NCBI GenBank assembly: GCA_029964075.1
Contig: CM057149.1
Location: 15,886,197 to 15,950,196 of the forward strand
Reading direction: 5' to 3'
DNA length: 64,000 bases
Source: Patiria pectinifera
Taxonomy: Eukaryota > Echinodermata > Asteroidea > Valvatida > Asterinidae
Shown: piece after piece, positions 21,407 through 33,700 of the stretch
Position numbering within the stretch: the first letter of the stretch is position 1
Layout of the letters: each line of letters begins with the position of its first letter
The notes under the pieces: generated by a model
Database searches by the model: none
Told to the model about the DNA's origin: nothing
What the model saw: the letters and a program-made list of their open reading frames with translations, nothing else
Made by a program: the position numbers and the translations under genes

Positions 21407-21503
21407 TTGAAGCTTTACTGGCTGATGAGAAGAGTTGATTTGTGTTTCAAGGCGCAGTTGCTGACAATTAGTGTAATTATACTGTTGTCTCTCAGTACAC
21501 ACG
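21407..21503 (+). CDS. Alternative signal-peptide exon (orphan first coding exon)
   Basis: The exon is bounded by a 3' splice site (CCCTTTTTACAG) and a donor (CACACG|GTAATT). It begins TTGAAG, like the AGTTGAAG/AGTTAAAG start of exon 1 in copies A and B. ATG at 21,425 opens a typical secretory leader: MRRVDLC, then hydrophobic LLTISVIILLSLS. The donor is in phase 1, which matches the acceptor phase of exon 2 in copies A and B, so splicing to exon 2 at 28,644 would keep frame. No exon 2 of its own follows within this duplicated region. It is either an alternative leader for copy A or the relic of another gene copy. Confidence 0.5.
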
Positions 21504-21805
21504 GTAATTGCCAAACAATGATAACGTTGGTAGTCTTTCTTCGGGTCTGCATTGCCAAGTTCCATGTCAATTCCAATGGTGGACTTTATAGAAGGTATAT
21601 CTTTTGTGGGTCAATTCAGTTTAAATGAATAATTTCCTTTTCTTATTAAACAAAGACAAAATAAAGAAAAACAAGCAAAACGGTCACCAGAATTTCAAAT
21701 TTATTCTGTTTTCGAGGGCTGATAGCACGACTGTTTAACCACACGTGTCATATTGACACAGTGTAATGTCTATACTACACTGTGTAATGTTTATATTACA
21801 TTTGT

Positions 21806-22205
21806 TGGGCACTGTGGTCCAATGGTTACGGTGTTCGACTCGTGTGCCGTGGTACACGGGTTCGAATCCTGACCGTGGGAACATGGTGCTTGTGCTCTTG
21901 AGCAAGGCACTTTACCATTATTGCTTCGTCCTTCGGATGGGACGTAAAGCCGTATAGGTCCCGTGTGTTGTGTAATGCAAGTTAAAGAACCCAGTATACA
22001 CTTGTCGCTAAGAGGAGGGGGTTTGTCCCGGTGTTTCTGGCAGTGGCAGCAATTATGCGCCGCAGCACCTAGCAAAAAGGTGCTACATAATGGATCTCAT
22101 AATGTTCATATACTTCATTTACCTGGCTTTGGTTGCATTCTCCCCAGCGCTTTGTATCCTCTGGCAAAAAGCGCTATATAAATACAGTTATTATTATTAT
22201 TATTA
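21806..22205 (+). mobile_element. tRNA-derived SINE
   Basis: A perfect A box, TGGTCCAATGG (21,815-21,825), and a perfect B box, GGTTCGAATCC (21,859-21,869), are correctly spaced. They are followed by CTTGAGCAAGGCACTTTA and a 3' tail, AGCGCTATATAAATACAG plus (TTA)n. The corresponding place in the tandem copy (about 24,375) lacks it, so it inserted after the 2.2-kb duplication or was lost from the other copy. Confidence 0.85.
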
Positions 22206-22577
22206 ATATTTCTTAACCATTGATTATCAGAAAAAAAGAAAATGTATGGAATCATTGGTTCTGGTGATTATCAAAATTGTCAATTTGAGAGGCAATTTTG
22301 ATGAAAGTCTTTTAAAGAGAGACGTTTTCGAAAAGAATCAGAAATATTTCATATGCATTCCTCTTGCATTTTTCAAGCTTTGTCCCGGAAGATTCCTTTT
22401 CTTAATGGTTTTTCTGCTAATAATAAAGTATTACAGGGACATTACGGCCTGAAATACGCCCAGTTGGGCTAAAAACGCGTTTTCAACGAAGTGATATTGA
22501 ATGGAAAGACCATTTAAAGGTAAAGTATAAACGTCATAACAACCGTCCTTAAAAAAGTGGGTGTGTTTGTATCTGCA

Positions 22578-22631
22578 GATCTCTGCCGAACGAACGCGGA
22601 TTCAACCCGAGGAGGACTCGCTGGATTCCCG
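22578..22631 (+). other. Truncated leader exon with a new upstream AG
   Basis: The last 54 bp of the leader exon, still followed by GGTGAGTCAAAG, are now preceded by TTTGTATCTGCAG because the duplication junction fell there. That looks like a usable 3' splice site, so this could act as an internal noncoding exon. This is an inference only. Confidence 0.3.
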
Positions 22632-24660
22632 GTGAGTCAAAGAGGTTTATATTTTGTCAGTCATTTTTGGTGAAGGCTGCTGATAAATTCCATAATTATT
22701 TATTATTAATTATAATTAACACATCTTCCATTATTATTTTGCAGGGTCAGTTGGCAATTACGTGTAATAAAGGAACTAACACCTGTTTTAATGGATTTAT
22801 TTCCGGGCAATAATGAAAACCACGACTGTGCACAGACCACGGTCTACACACAATTGAATTTAATTGTGTTTTACTTCACTGAAATCACATCATCAGATTA
22901 TGGCGAAATTGGCTCCCTATGTTGAGCAAAAATTGGTAATGGTGCAGTTGGGTTGTTTTTAATCGAAATGGCAGCAGTGTTTTATAGGTAAGGATCAGTT
23001 GATTTTGTTCTTTTTTTTAATATATAACACCAGACAAAAACCAAAGAAGAACGTTTGAAACCTAACCTGTTGAGCTTTCATCTCAGTGGATATTACGCTG
23101 TACTAGAAAACAGTGAAAATCATGCACAGCCTTTTGATCACGAAACAAGATTCCTTCTAAGCGGCTCTTTATTTCGTTGGTAATCAGCTACATTTCATGA
23201 TTTCCTCTAAATGACAGCAAGTTGGAATAATTTCACGGAGTGTTTAGTTCCGGTACGACCTTTAATCCTAGTCATTTGTTTGATAATAATTCGGTAGGTT
23301 CCTGTTAGGATAACATTTTGCAAAATGATCCGATCCATAAACAGGCTTTTTGATTTGTCTCATTTTTGAAGTGTGTCATTGAAGTAGCGTTTCGATTAAA
23401 AACAAATAATAAATACGTTGATCAATATTGAAGGTAATGAGCATGGTGGTTTTTCGAGAAAATATGGTTGGGGAAAAAATCTAGGGTATCGGAATAACAA
23501 CAAAAGCTGCATATGTAGGTTTTCCCGGCCAATTTCATTAAATATTGATTATAATAATTGACGGCTCCGAAGCAACTCGGAAGATGGATAAATAATGCAT
23601 TTATTATGTTTTGTTTGGTCGTCATGATTACGGGCCATCACGGTTGTCTCTCAGTATTCAACACGTGAATGGCCAAACAATGATAACGTTGATAGTCTTG
23701 TTTCGGGTCTGCATCGCCGAGTTGCATGTCAATTCCAATGATGGACTTTAAAGAAGGTATATCTTTTATGGGTCAATTCATTTTAAATGAATAATTTCAT
23801 ATTTTATTAAAGACAATATGAATTGAATTGAATGTTTGTGTTATTGTTCGTACCATTCTTGCAGTCCGAAGACTGAATTGCGATGGTTTACAATTTACAA
23901 TTAACAGAAATCATTGGGAAAAAAAACATTTTTACATATGTTCGACATTAAAGTATTCTAAAAAGACCATTATTTTTTTATGCATAATGTTAAAACATAG
24001 AAATATTCTAAAAAGACTCTTATACAAACATGTGCATTAAAGAAATGTTAAAATGCTACGCAGACTAGATAAAAAAAAGAACTGTGTTTTGTACATCTAC
24101 ACGCCTTTCAATCACATAGTGATAAAAAGAATGCATTTTGTTTTACATCCAGACATAACCATTTTATTACATTACATTAGGTGTTTATTAATGAGTCTGA
24201 CTAGGTAAGGCAGGGTACTGCTCCGCAGTCTCTCCGTTCTGCACCTAAAGTCTCTCAGTCGTTCACAATATGAAGAAAACAAGGAAAAAGGTCGCCAGAA
24301 TTTCAAATTTATTCTGTATTCGAGGGCTGATGGCACGACTGTTACACCATACGTGTCATATTACACAGTGTAATGTTTATATGTCTTGACCATTGAATAT
24401 CAGAAAAAGAAATATGTCGAATGAAGACGTTTCCGAAAAGAATCAGAAATATTTCTATGCATTCCCCTTGCAATTTTCAAGCTTCGTCCCGGAAGATTCC
24501 TTTTCTTAATGGCTTTTCTGGCAATAATAAAGTTATGACAGGGACATTACGGCCTGAAATACGCCCGGTTGGGCTAAAAACGCGTTTTAATCGAAGTTAT
24601 ATTGAATGAAAAGACCATTTAAAGGTACAGTATAAACGCCATCACAACCATCCTTTAAAA
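22578..24660. repeat. 2.2-kb tandem duplication, unit 2 (damaged)
   Basis: Corresponds to unit 1 without the SINE. A deletion of about 120 bp near 23,640 removes the splice acceptor, the ATG and most of the signal peptide, and the donor CGGTAATT has become CGTGAAT, so the leader exon is dead here. The interval 23,800-24,300 is AT-rich and otherwise featureless. Confidence 0.75.
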
Positions 24661-25672
24661 ACTGGGCGTTTTGTGTTATTCTTGTGAGAAACTTGCGAGA
24701 ACGATTTTTAGGGATCATAATTTTGTACCGCACAGTGGTCGACTTCTGCGGTCATGTAAAGAAACAACGTTTTATGCGTTGGTGCTGTGTTTAATTAACA
24801 TGACAAACACAACGTGTATTGTTCATTGAACGAAACCGACACGAAAAACATATGCGTTCTCCGTCGTGTCCGATATAAACACGTGTTTTATTGTAGGTTT
24901 TTTTTTTTTGGGGGGGGTTCGTCTTTTCTCCGGAGCAGTAAGACACAAGGTAAATTTCCTTTTAACTAGACGTTTAAAATTGTATAAGCAAACAATACAA
25001 AACATGACATTTTCGGGGATTTTAGGCTGTATAATGCCCCTTTTACTTTTGAATGAAACATCCACCGACAATTTGGGATGGGTTTGTTTATCACATAATC
25101 ACTTTCCAGCAACACCACTTACAGCAGGTTTGATACATGTCAGCAGATTTCCTGAGGAAAAAAAGAAGACAATTGCACGACTTAAAAGTGACTTTACAAG
25201 CCCATAGCAATAAAAGGGGATGGTGGTCAAACGACGAACCCCAAATTCGTCCACGGTACATTTCGTCATCGTCACCAACGAACTGACTCTCGCGCACAAG
25301 CGGGTGTCAGTTTGTGAAAACCACGTAATCAACAATTTCGGTTTTACGAACTGACACCCGTAGTGCACGCGCACATCGACACTGACGCAAAATACGAAGA
25401 TTTTCGTTTTAACGAACTGACACCAAGGCATGATGCGGCAATACTAAACGGAGGAAAAACGGTTGGAAAGGTTTCACATGAATTTAATTCATCCGCATAC
25501 GTGTGTGCTTACACACAAACAAAATTAAAAGGGTTGTGAAATTGAAGGGGCACTAGGCCCTGAAATCCCCGAAATTTTCATGTTTTGGATTGTTTACTTA
25601 TCCTATTTCAAACATCTGGTTGAAGGGAAACCAACCTAATGTCTTACCGTTCCCGAGAAAAGACGGGGAAAA
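24661..25672. other. Noncoding stretch with AACTGACACCC inverted words
   Basis: GGGTGTCAGTTTGTGAAA and its complement-like GAACTGACACCC occur repeatedly between 25,270 and 25,430, with relatives at 26,075 and 26,135. ORFs here overlap on opposite strands and show no domain. Confidence 0.4.
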
Positions 25673-26239
25673 ACAGGTTGTTTACATCGGACACGACGGA
25701 GTACGAATACTTTTTTTCTGTCGTTTTCATTTAATGTATAATAACACACCCACACAGCACCGGTCGCAAACAGCGGTGACCAATCACCAATGCACAAATT
25801 GTGGTTTCTTAAATGTCCGCAAAAGGTGATCACGGATGAAATCACAACTAGCACCCAAACAGCCCGAATTTTTGGGGTCGCAAAAGCGGTCCTTAAAAGT
25901 TGTTCTCGCACGCATAATACAGGAATAACACAAAACGCCCAGTTTTTAAAGGACAGTTGTGTGGATGTATATATCCTACTTTTAAATGTTCTCTTCCGAT
26001 TAACATTATTTCGTTCAAAGTGCGTTATTGTAGCCTAATTGGGCTGTTCCATGACGCAGTGTCCCTATAAGGTCGGTGACAGTTCTTGAAACAAAAAATC
26101 TACGGGTGCGCTCTAAAGGTGACGCACTGTGGAGGATGTCAGTTCGTGAAACCCAAAATAACCCGGTTCTGTAAATACAAGCGCGTGCAGCCCACTCACG
26201 CGCGAGTGAGTGTTAGGTCGTGGTGCCGATGACGATTTG

Positions 26240-27445
26240 CTAGGTGTTTGGCTTTAGCCCAACACCTATTGTTATTGTATGGGTTCAATGTTATTATTAT
26301 TCTCCAAGACACATTTCGTTTCCAGAACTGTCTGTCAAACTGAAAACAAATATGAACTTCAATTGTCAATACATGAATGCAAAACCTACCGCAGATGTGC
26401 TTTTTATAATTACATCATTATGACGTTATCACGGGTCACGTGACGTCACTCGAAAGTTTAATAGATTTAATATTTGAAATTCCATGTAAAATCAACCGTG
26501 AGAGACAGGAACCTGAAATTTGCGGGAATCGACATTGTAATACATGATCTTCATTTTATGTTGTGCGCGTAAAATCACGTGACCCTTCCTTTCGGTCGAA
26601 ACCGGAAGTGCCTAATAATTTAAAAGTGGAAAAAGATATGAACTTGCTTTTAACGATTTAAGTGTCTGCCTGGATTGACCTTTAAAAAAAAAACTAATGG
26701 GTGACGTCATGAAGTGTTGGAGCGCCCTTCTGCGGCAGGTTAAAACACGTCAAAAACGCATTTTCACTGGATGTCTGTGGCGATGTTTGCGGTAATCGCT
26801 TCAAAATTAATGTACATAATGACCATAATGCAGACAACACCTGTGCGCGAAAAAAAACAATTGATTACGTCATCAGACCGGAAGTTACAATAAAGAGATC
26901 TTTAGACCTTAAAAAATTGCTAGAAAATATACCGTGATACATATAATCAAGATTTTGCTGTATATAGCACATTTAAAATAGCTCTTGAACTTTCTGGTAA
27001 TGACGTCACAATGACGTCATCAAATGTCGTATTACAAGCAATCAAAGATTTCTACATTTAATCTTTGACAATCAATGTTAAATCAACTGCTACAGATTAG
27101 ATTTTGTTTTTATGGCAATCGATACAATATTGCAGGGTCTTCATTTTTGGTATTAAGTGCAAAATCACGTGACCCTTCCTACAGGTCGAAACCGGAAGTG
27201 TCTTATTATTTAAAATTGGCAGAAGATGCGAACTTGCTTTCAACGATGTGAGTGTCTGCCTGGGCAGTACTGTACAAACATTTTATAGGTGACGTCATCA
27301 AATGTTAGAGCGCCCTCTAGCGGCAGGCAAAAAAAAAGTCAAACATGGATTTAAACATGCATATTTTAAGTTGATGTGTGTGTATGTGGCAAAGTTTTCG
27401 GTAATCCATGGCCCTACACCGTGTGGTTGTTCCTACAACCTCTAG
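26240..27445. repeat. 1.2-kb segment present only in unit A
   Basis: Unit B joins GACAATTTG directly to TTTTTCGTTGTTC at about 41,034. Unit A has 1,206 bp between the corresponding points, starting CTAGGTGTTTGGCTTTAGCC and ending ACCTCTAG. Inside, AATCACGTGACCCTTCCT...GGTCGAAACCGGAAGTG through GTGACGTCAT and AGCGCCC is repeated at about 26,568 and 27,166, so it is a dimer of a ~600-bp unit. Probably an inserted repeat; the transposon class is unknown. Confidence 0.7.
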
Positions 27446-27679
27446 TTTTTCGTTGTTCTTGTTTTTCAGTGAAAAAAGAATCACGCTTAATGATTCTCTC
27501 ATTAAATTGGTACAGATTCAAATTTAATTTCAAAATAAAAAGGCCGACCCTCACGCCAGGCTGGGCGCAATTCAGCCTCGGGATGACGGTTGTCTTGGAG
27601 TTCACTTTTTCTAGCAGTAGACAGATTTGTTAATTAAAATAATAGTCCCTATTTACTTTATTTTTAATTTTCTTTTCAG

Positions 27680-27753
27680 AGTTGAAGTGGGCGCGATCAT
27701 TATGCCGCCTGGGTGGAATCCATCAACCTTAGCGTTAGCTGTTATCGTTGTGG
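27680..27753 (+). CDS. Copy A exon 1: 5'-UTR end, ATG, signal peptide
   Basis: Preceded by a pyrimidine-rich acceptor (TTTTCTTTTCAG), so a noncoding exon lies upstream. ATG at 27,702 opens MPPGWNPSTLALAVIVV; the last base starts a phase-1 codon completed by exon 2, which adds AFTLVSA, with predicted cleavage after residue 24. The donor is GTATGT. Confidence 0.8.
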
Positions 27754-30700
27754 GTATGTAGGCAGATTTTGTAATTGTTAGATGTACATCGTGACCCATT
27801 GTGAGCCGCTTTGATTGAGATCTTTGTACGCCAAGAACCATGCAATATACAATTTGAATGTAGAAAAATGGAAATGTGTTTCATCTGATACACATTTTGT
27901 CTCAAAGGGCTACGTAATTAACAGTAAACAAAAGACGTAAGAAGGTTTGTCACATTTTGTTCCCGGCAAAAGGTCGTTAGCGTGTAATTTTAATGTAACA
28001 AAATATGTTCCAAGTGCGCTAACGTTCCACTCAAGTGGGTACGCAAAGCTATTTTGTTCCCGGCAGAAGGAAGTTATAGGATTTAACATGCCGCTAAGGC
28101 GCACGTTTAAGGCAGATGGGGTTCCCAGTAAAAGGTCGTAAGCAAAAAAAATTTAAGTAATATTTTTAAATAAAAATGCACAATATTACATTAATTATTA
28201 ATGACTTTCATTAGTCCAAATTTCAGCCTGATGTAATTTTTAATTTAGCAATGGGAGCATCAAACCTTTCAACTCGATTTTCTCCAAAGGTGCTTTGTGC
28301 GTGCCTATGTAATGCTTACGACCTTTTCCTCGGCACACGACGAATTGGTCTTGATTTCGTATATGGGGAAATACGACTCTAAAAGCGAGTACCACTGGAA
28401 AAAAATATTAGAATTAGGAAATGTGCAAAATGTCTACAGACTAACGAAATGTAATTATTCAACAACTGTCGCTCTTTGCTTTGACAAATCTGAATGAAAT
28501 TAACGGCACATTGAAATTACATGACCTTATTTGTCGGAGTGGAAATTTTGATGATGAATTGGCGGAAAAACTAGTTTAATGTTTGTGATTTTTCATTTGT
28601 TAATATATGGGTCAATATATATTTGTCATTTCATGTCTTGCAGCATTCACCTTGGTGTCTGCCAGGGTCTGTGTTCTCGTCACGGAACCAGACCCAGCCG
28701 ATGGCGGCAGGATCAAGCTCGTCCTGCCGGCTATAGATCCCTGTACGTGCATGGAAGCCAGACTGGGCGGCCACAACTCCTATGCACCGCCGAGGCCAGA
28801 CGACCCGCTGTACATCGACATCAACCACCTGAAAGACATCATCGCGGACGGACTTGCCAGGTTCTACCATTGCGTGGCAACGAAGAAAGACGGAGTCTCG
28901 ATTGAAACTCCGAGGGGTGAGTAGGAGAACTGAATTTAACTCCCAAAGCATTTTTTAAAGTCACCCTTTTTGAATGGGCCATATCGTTTAACGAATTAAG
29001 GGTGTGACAAAGGTATATTGGGTACAAACATCATGAACCCCAGATCATTGAAGTGAATGTGAAGAGTTCATTTCCACAACGCAATACATCCATTTGAGAA
29101 ACCTGAAACATTCCACGATTATGATATTTTAATAAGATAATAAAACGGTATGGCAGTCTAATAAGCTTCATTGTTCGCTTGATGAATTTAGTGAAAATGT
29201 ATTTAACTACATTAAACTCTCGAAACTGATTTTGGGCAGCAAGGGGAGGGTGCGATTCTAAAAGGCCAAAAAAAAAAAAAAAAATCAAAAAATCCTCACT
29301 ACTGATATATATTTCTGGAGTGCACTTATGTCTTTTGTGAAGTCTTTGTTTACTATCATTATTACACTTTACATCCGTGTTCGTTTTACAAATTGTGAGC
29401 AATCTATGAAATTTGCAATTCTGTTCTTTAAGCACATTCTGCTGAACGGAGCATCAAAATCCAGCTTCTTCTTCTTTCTTTCTTTTTTAAGTCACCACGG
29501 ATGCCCAAGAGGTGACCCAAAAAGCAGTTGTCAGCATCACCCCAGAGCTGACGGAGCCTCGAGCAGATTGTCAAGAGATCTTGGATGCTGGTCAAACAAC
29601 GAGCGGTGTGTATACTATACAGCATGCTGGCCAAAAAATGCAGGTCTACTGCCGCATGGAATCGGGAAAAGGATACATAGTGAGTACATTTCTTATTTTC
29701 TCAAACTCATTTTGGAGTGTGTGTTTTAATATTAATTTAGCTCACAGAGGTAATAGGTATTTGAAGTCGAGAAACAAGTCTTGATGCATGTTTGTTTTCA
29801 ACTTCTGGTACCGGGAACTGTAACTGGTAGGTACTCTTGCATGAAACGCAGTGTAACCACTGTAAAATAATGGAACGTCCGTGCATACGCGATCTGAACC
29901 AGTATAAAATTAACATAATCGCCCCCGAGCGGGAAGTGGGAAATTGCAACATGCAAAGTGCCAATATTTCACCTGTCCCAGCCATTTGTAAATCAACTTG
30001 CTATTCCAACGATGAGCATTAGTTTTGCTTTACAGCTCTGTTTTCCCGCCAGCTTAGAAGCTCGTTACCGTCATGCCTGGTTAACATATTTGTCATGGAG
30101 ATCTCTAAAATGTAAAGTGTTCCCAGCGTCCTTTTCTAAGTCTTGGACTCGCCAATCACACCGTTTGATTTGCTATTCAACCTAAAACAAAATAAAGTTA
30201 AACCTGAACAAGGGTAGTAAAGCGGAGGTGAAAAATGTGTCCCAGTTTTATCGTCACTCATATCGTTTTTGACAGGTGTTTCAGAGACGTCTGGACGGCT
30301 CGGTGAGCTTCAACCGAACCTGGCAGGAATACGCCGAGGGATTTGGGAATCTGACCGGAGAGTTTTGGCTCGGCAACCAGAAGCTGCATAGTCTGACTGG
30401 TAACGGGGGTTGGGAGCTGGTCATCACTCTGAGGGCGTTCGATGGGGACGAGGCCCGTGTTCGTTATCAGAATTTCGAAATACACTCGCACAATTATTGG
30501 CTTGACGTCAGTGGCTTCAATGATGAGAGTGGAGATGCAGGTACGTAATACCCCTTTGCTTTCATTACCGTTCCCTTTCCTATCACACATCAGCATGTCT
30601 TCTCTCTAAACTCAAAATAATGAAACTAGGGACCAGACGACTTTAGAGTGAAACTCACCCTAATTGTGTGATTGCGAACGACCCGATCACTGTTATGAAA

Positions 30701-33700
30701 TGGTCGGAGCCCTTTGGTTTTGTCGCCTTTCTTTCGTCGTGTTCGTGTTCTTTGAATTGGTTTTGTTTTCTTCTGGACAATAATTCTCCGCGCCTTATCT
30801 TTAAAACGGAACAACGAACTTCAAAAGGGATATGAACATCAATCCTGATACCGAGGTAGGCATACAAGTGAGACGTCATGCTTACGTCATCAGGTGTCAA
30901 ATTACAATCAATTTTAATAACAAAAAAAGACCGCTTTGTTTCAATCATAACTCTTGACCAGAGCAGCAAATTAAGTTCACACTTTGCGATCTGATAGACC
31001 ATGTACATGAAGTCGCTTAATAAGCTTTACTTCCGGGGTTAGCGGAATGTCAAAGTTAGGTGAATTCAAAATACCGAAAGATGCTTGCATATTATAACAA
31101 ACGGAATTTCTGCTTAAAGATTCAAATGAAGAAGATGAAACTCTGTTCAAACATATCAACCATATCAAATATATGTCATAACATATCAAATTACAAGCGA
31201 CTCAGCGTTTGTAACTCAACAGACGCGAATCCCTATTTTGTTTTGATACTTCGGTACTAAAAAGAAGGAACTTCGCCGCAACTACGTAAATGACCTATGC
31301 GTTAAAAAAAACATAGTGGTATGTATGTGACTGGTACACCCGTGGTGCAAAAAAAAACAGCCTGTAGCTTTTGTCGCTCTGACTCCCCTGCATTTATAAA
31401 CCAGATCGAAAAAATATTTGAGAGAAGGTTGAATGATTTCTTTTGAAATTGGAAGCAAACTTTGTTCTCTATTTTGTGTAGAATGCGGTATAAGTCTCGG
31501 GATGGAAGACGGAAGCATCCCCGATTCCGCTATCTCGGCATCAAGCAGGTACACGAACACAGACTCCTCTCGCAGCACAGATAACTGCCAAGCGAGTCAC
31601 GGCCGGCTGAACTACCCGGGCACCAGCGGTGGTATCGTTGGGGGCTGGTGCCCATGTTCGAAACCCGACTCGTGGTTGCAGGTGGATTTGGGATGGCGGC
31701 TGCAGGTGGAAGGAGTCATCATCCAAGGCAGCTTCGACCCTAATGGGGACTGGTCTGAATGGGTGACGGAGTACCAGGTTCAGTACAGTGACGACCAATC
31801 CAATTGGCAGTATGTGATGCAGTCAACAGGGACTAGTCCACAGGTAAATAATCCATTGCATTTAGTAAAAGAAACGATGACGTCACTATGTGACGTCTTT
31901 GCATCTCGTGAATATTTTCCAAAACACTCAACCCATTGAGGAAACCACGGCACAAGCACAAGCAGAGTCCCAACCCTAGGACACAATTTCATGTGCATTA
32001 ATGCCTTTCCGCGACATATTCGCGTTTACCCATAAAAGATCAACATTCTATTCGAGTCCTAATAAAAATTGCCTAAAACAGTTAAGAATGGGACAGTGCA
32101 AGTAGTGGAGGAAAACAATAATTGGTGCAGTGAAAAGGACTTGATAATATTGTTGACTGCATTGTTTTTATTTACTTTATATGTATTTCATAGACATTCC
32201 CAGGCAACATAGATCAAACCACCCCGGTCACCAGCATGTTTGACCAGCCGATCCGAGCTCGCTTTATCCGCATCAGGCCGACTGCATACAACGATTGGCC
32301 GTCAATGCGTATGGAACTCATCGGCTGCAAAAGTACGTAACATTTTCTTCATCGCAGATCCTCTTATGGTCATATATGTATTCAAATGCAGAATGGCTGA
32401 ATACATTTCGTATTATTACGGAAGAAGACACATTCATCCGCCTTTCCACACTCTCCCCAACTGCCGTCTCTTTGACCATCCCCTCTAGATTTACACCGGC
32501 AACCACGCCACAGGGTGTGGTCTTTGAGATTTTAAAGGCTTGTGGGTGATTGGGCAAATCTGATCACCGTTTTAAAATGACCAACATTGGGTGATGGGGC
32601 TTCACAAAAATTTACCCTTCGGTTTTATCTTCTTTCTTTCATTCTTTCGTATTCTTGTGCGTATTTTTTTCTTGACAATAATTATCCGCGGCTTTACTTG
32701 CAAACGGAACAACGCTTGAATTTCAAAATTGGTATGAACATCAACCCTGGTACAGAAGTGTGCATACAAGTGTGGTGCTATGATGACTTCATTAGTTATT
32801 AAATTTCGAGCGAGTACTACAGACAAACATATTATGGGAGTGTTTAGTGGGGAATGTGAAACATAAAAAAGCAGGATGACATCATCATCCAAAAGGGCAC
32901 CCTCTAGCGGCACATCGAAGACGGTTGAACTTTTTGATTTAAAAACTAATGGTCAAAATTGTACCAAATTCTGGTTTAACATGTCTTTTCATCTTATTAC
33001 TAAAAAAAAAATGTTTAATCTGCAGGCAATAATCTATCTGTACCCAATACCGAATGAATGTTTTATTCGGCAGCTTGTCTAGCAAACAATGAAATCATTT
33101 TGTCCAAAATCAGTGTCGTCACAAAAACAGTTTTTGGGAGGTTTACGGGAAAATCGTCAAAAATGTCCGGTTGATGGGAAAATCATAAAGTGGGTCGAAT
33201 ACACTGTTGACAGTTATAGCAGTTAGTTGCATGCCCATGATGCATTTCATGAGGTAACTTTACCGTGAACGAATACCGATGGCCATGTTTACAAACGAAA
33301 AATAACGAAAGGAGACCGTGCCTAAAAGAAATAACAAAAGGAAAGGAATCTGTTTAAATGTCGTTTGATAAGTATTCCGTTCGTGCAAATGTCCATGCAG
33401 TATTCGTCATCCATTAATGTACTTATACAAGGTCTGACGATATTTCCTCTCTTATGCACACAGTTACACGTGATTCACTCTGGCGTCATAGTTCTGGAGA
33501 CTTCTCAACTCCAGACAAAGACCATGACCAGACCGACGGTGAAAAATGCGCTGAGAAATTTCAGGGAGGCTGGTGGTACAAGAGTTGCGATAGCGCCATC
33601 AGCGACTACTTCACTAGCAACCTGAACGGCTTGTACTACAACAACGCAACAGTCGATGATTACATGGGGATACAGTGGGTCACCTGGAAGGGTAAACAGG

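Larger units (their letters stand above)
20348..22577. repeat. 2.2-kb tandem duplication, unit 1
   Basis: From ATCTCTGCCGAACGAA the sequence is repeated from 22,578 with moderate divergence. The unit contains the end of the leader exon, its donor, intron, the signal-peptide exon and the SINE. Confidence 0.8.

Noticed and set aside
21806-21880. Functional tRNA gene
   Set aside because: A and B boxes are perfect, but the acceptor stem does not close and the sequence continues into a SINE body and (TTA)n tail.
28297-28497. 66-codon ORF in intron 1 of copy A
   Set aside because: It lies in sequence absent from copy B, has no domain, and is short enough to occur by chance.
28579-28905. 108-codon ORF overlapping copy A exon 2 in another frame (similar one at 42,449 in copy B)
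   Set aside because: Arg/His-rich shadow of exon 2; the frame used here is the one consistent with splice phases and the signal peptide.
28607-28924. ATG at 28,607 (MGQYIFVISCL...) as the translation start of copy A
   Set aside because: The MGQYIF stretch overlaps the pyrimidine tract and AG acceptor in front of exon 2; the upstream exon with MPPGW gives a better signal peptide and is flanked by proper splice sites in both copies.
31541-31798. Antisense ORF opposite exon 5 (and 45,637-45,894)
   Set aside because: Shadow of the discoidin exon, with no independent signal.
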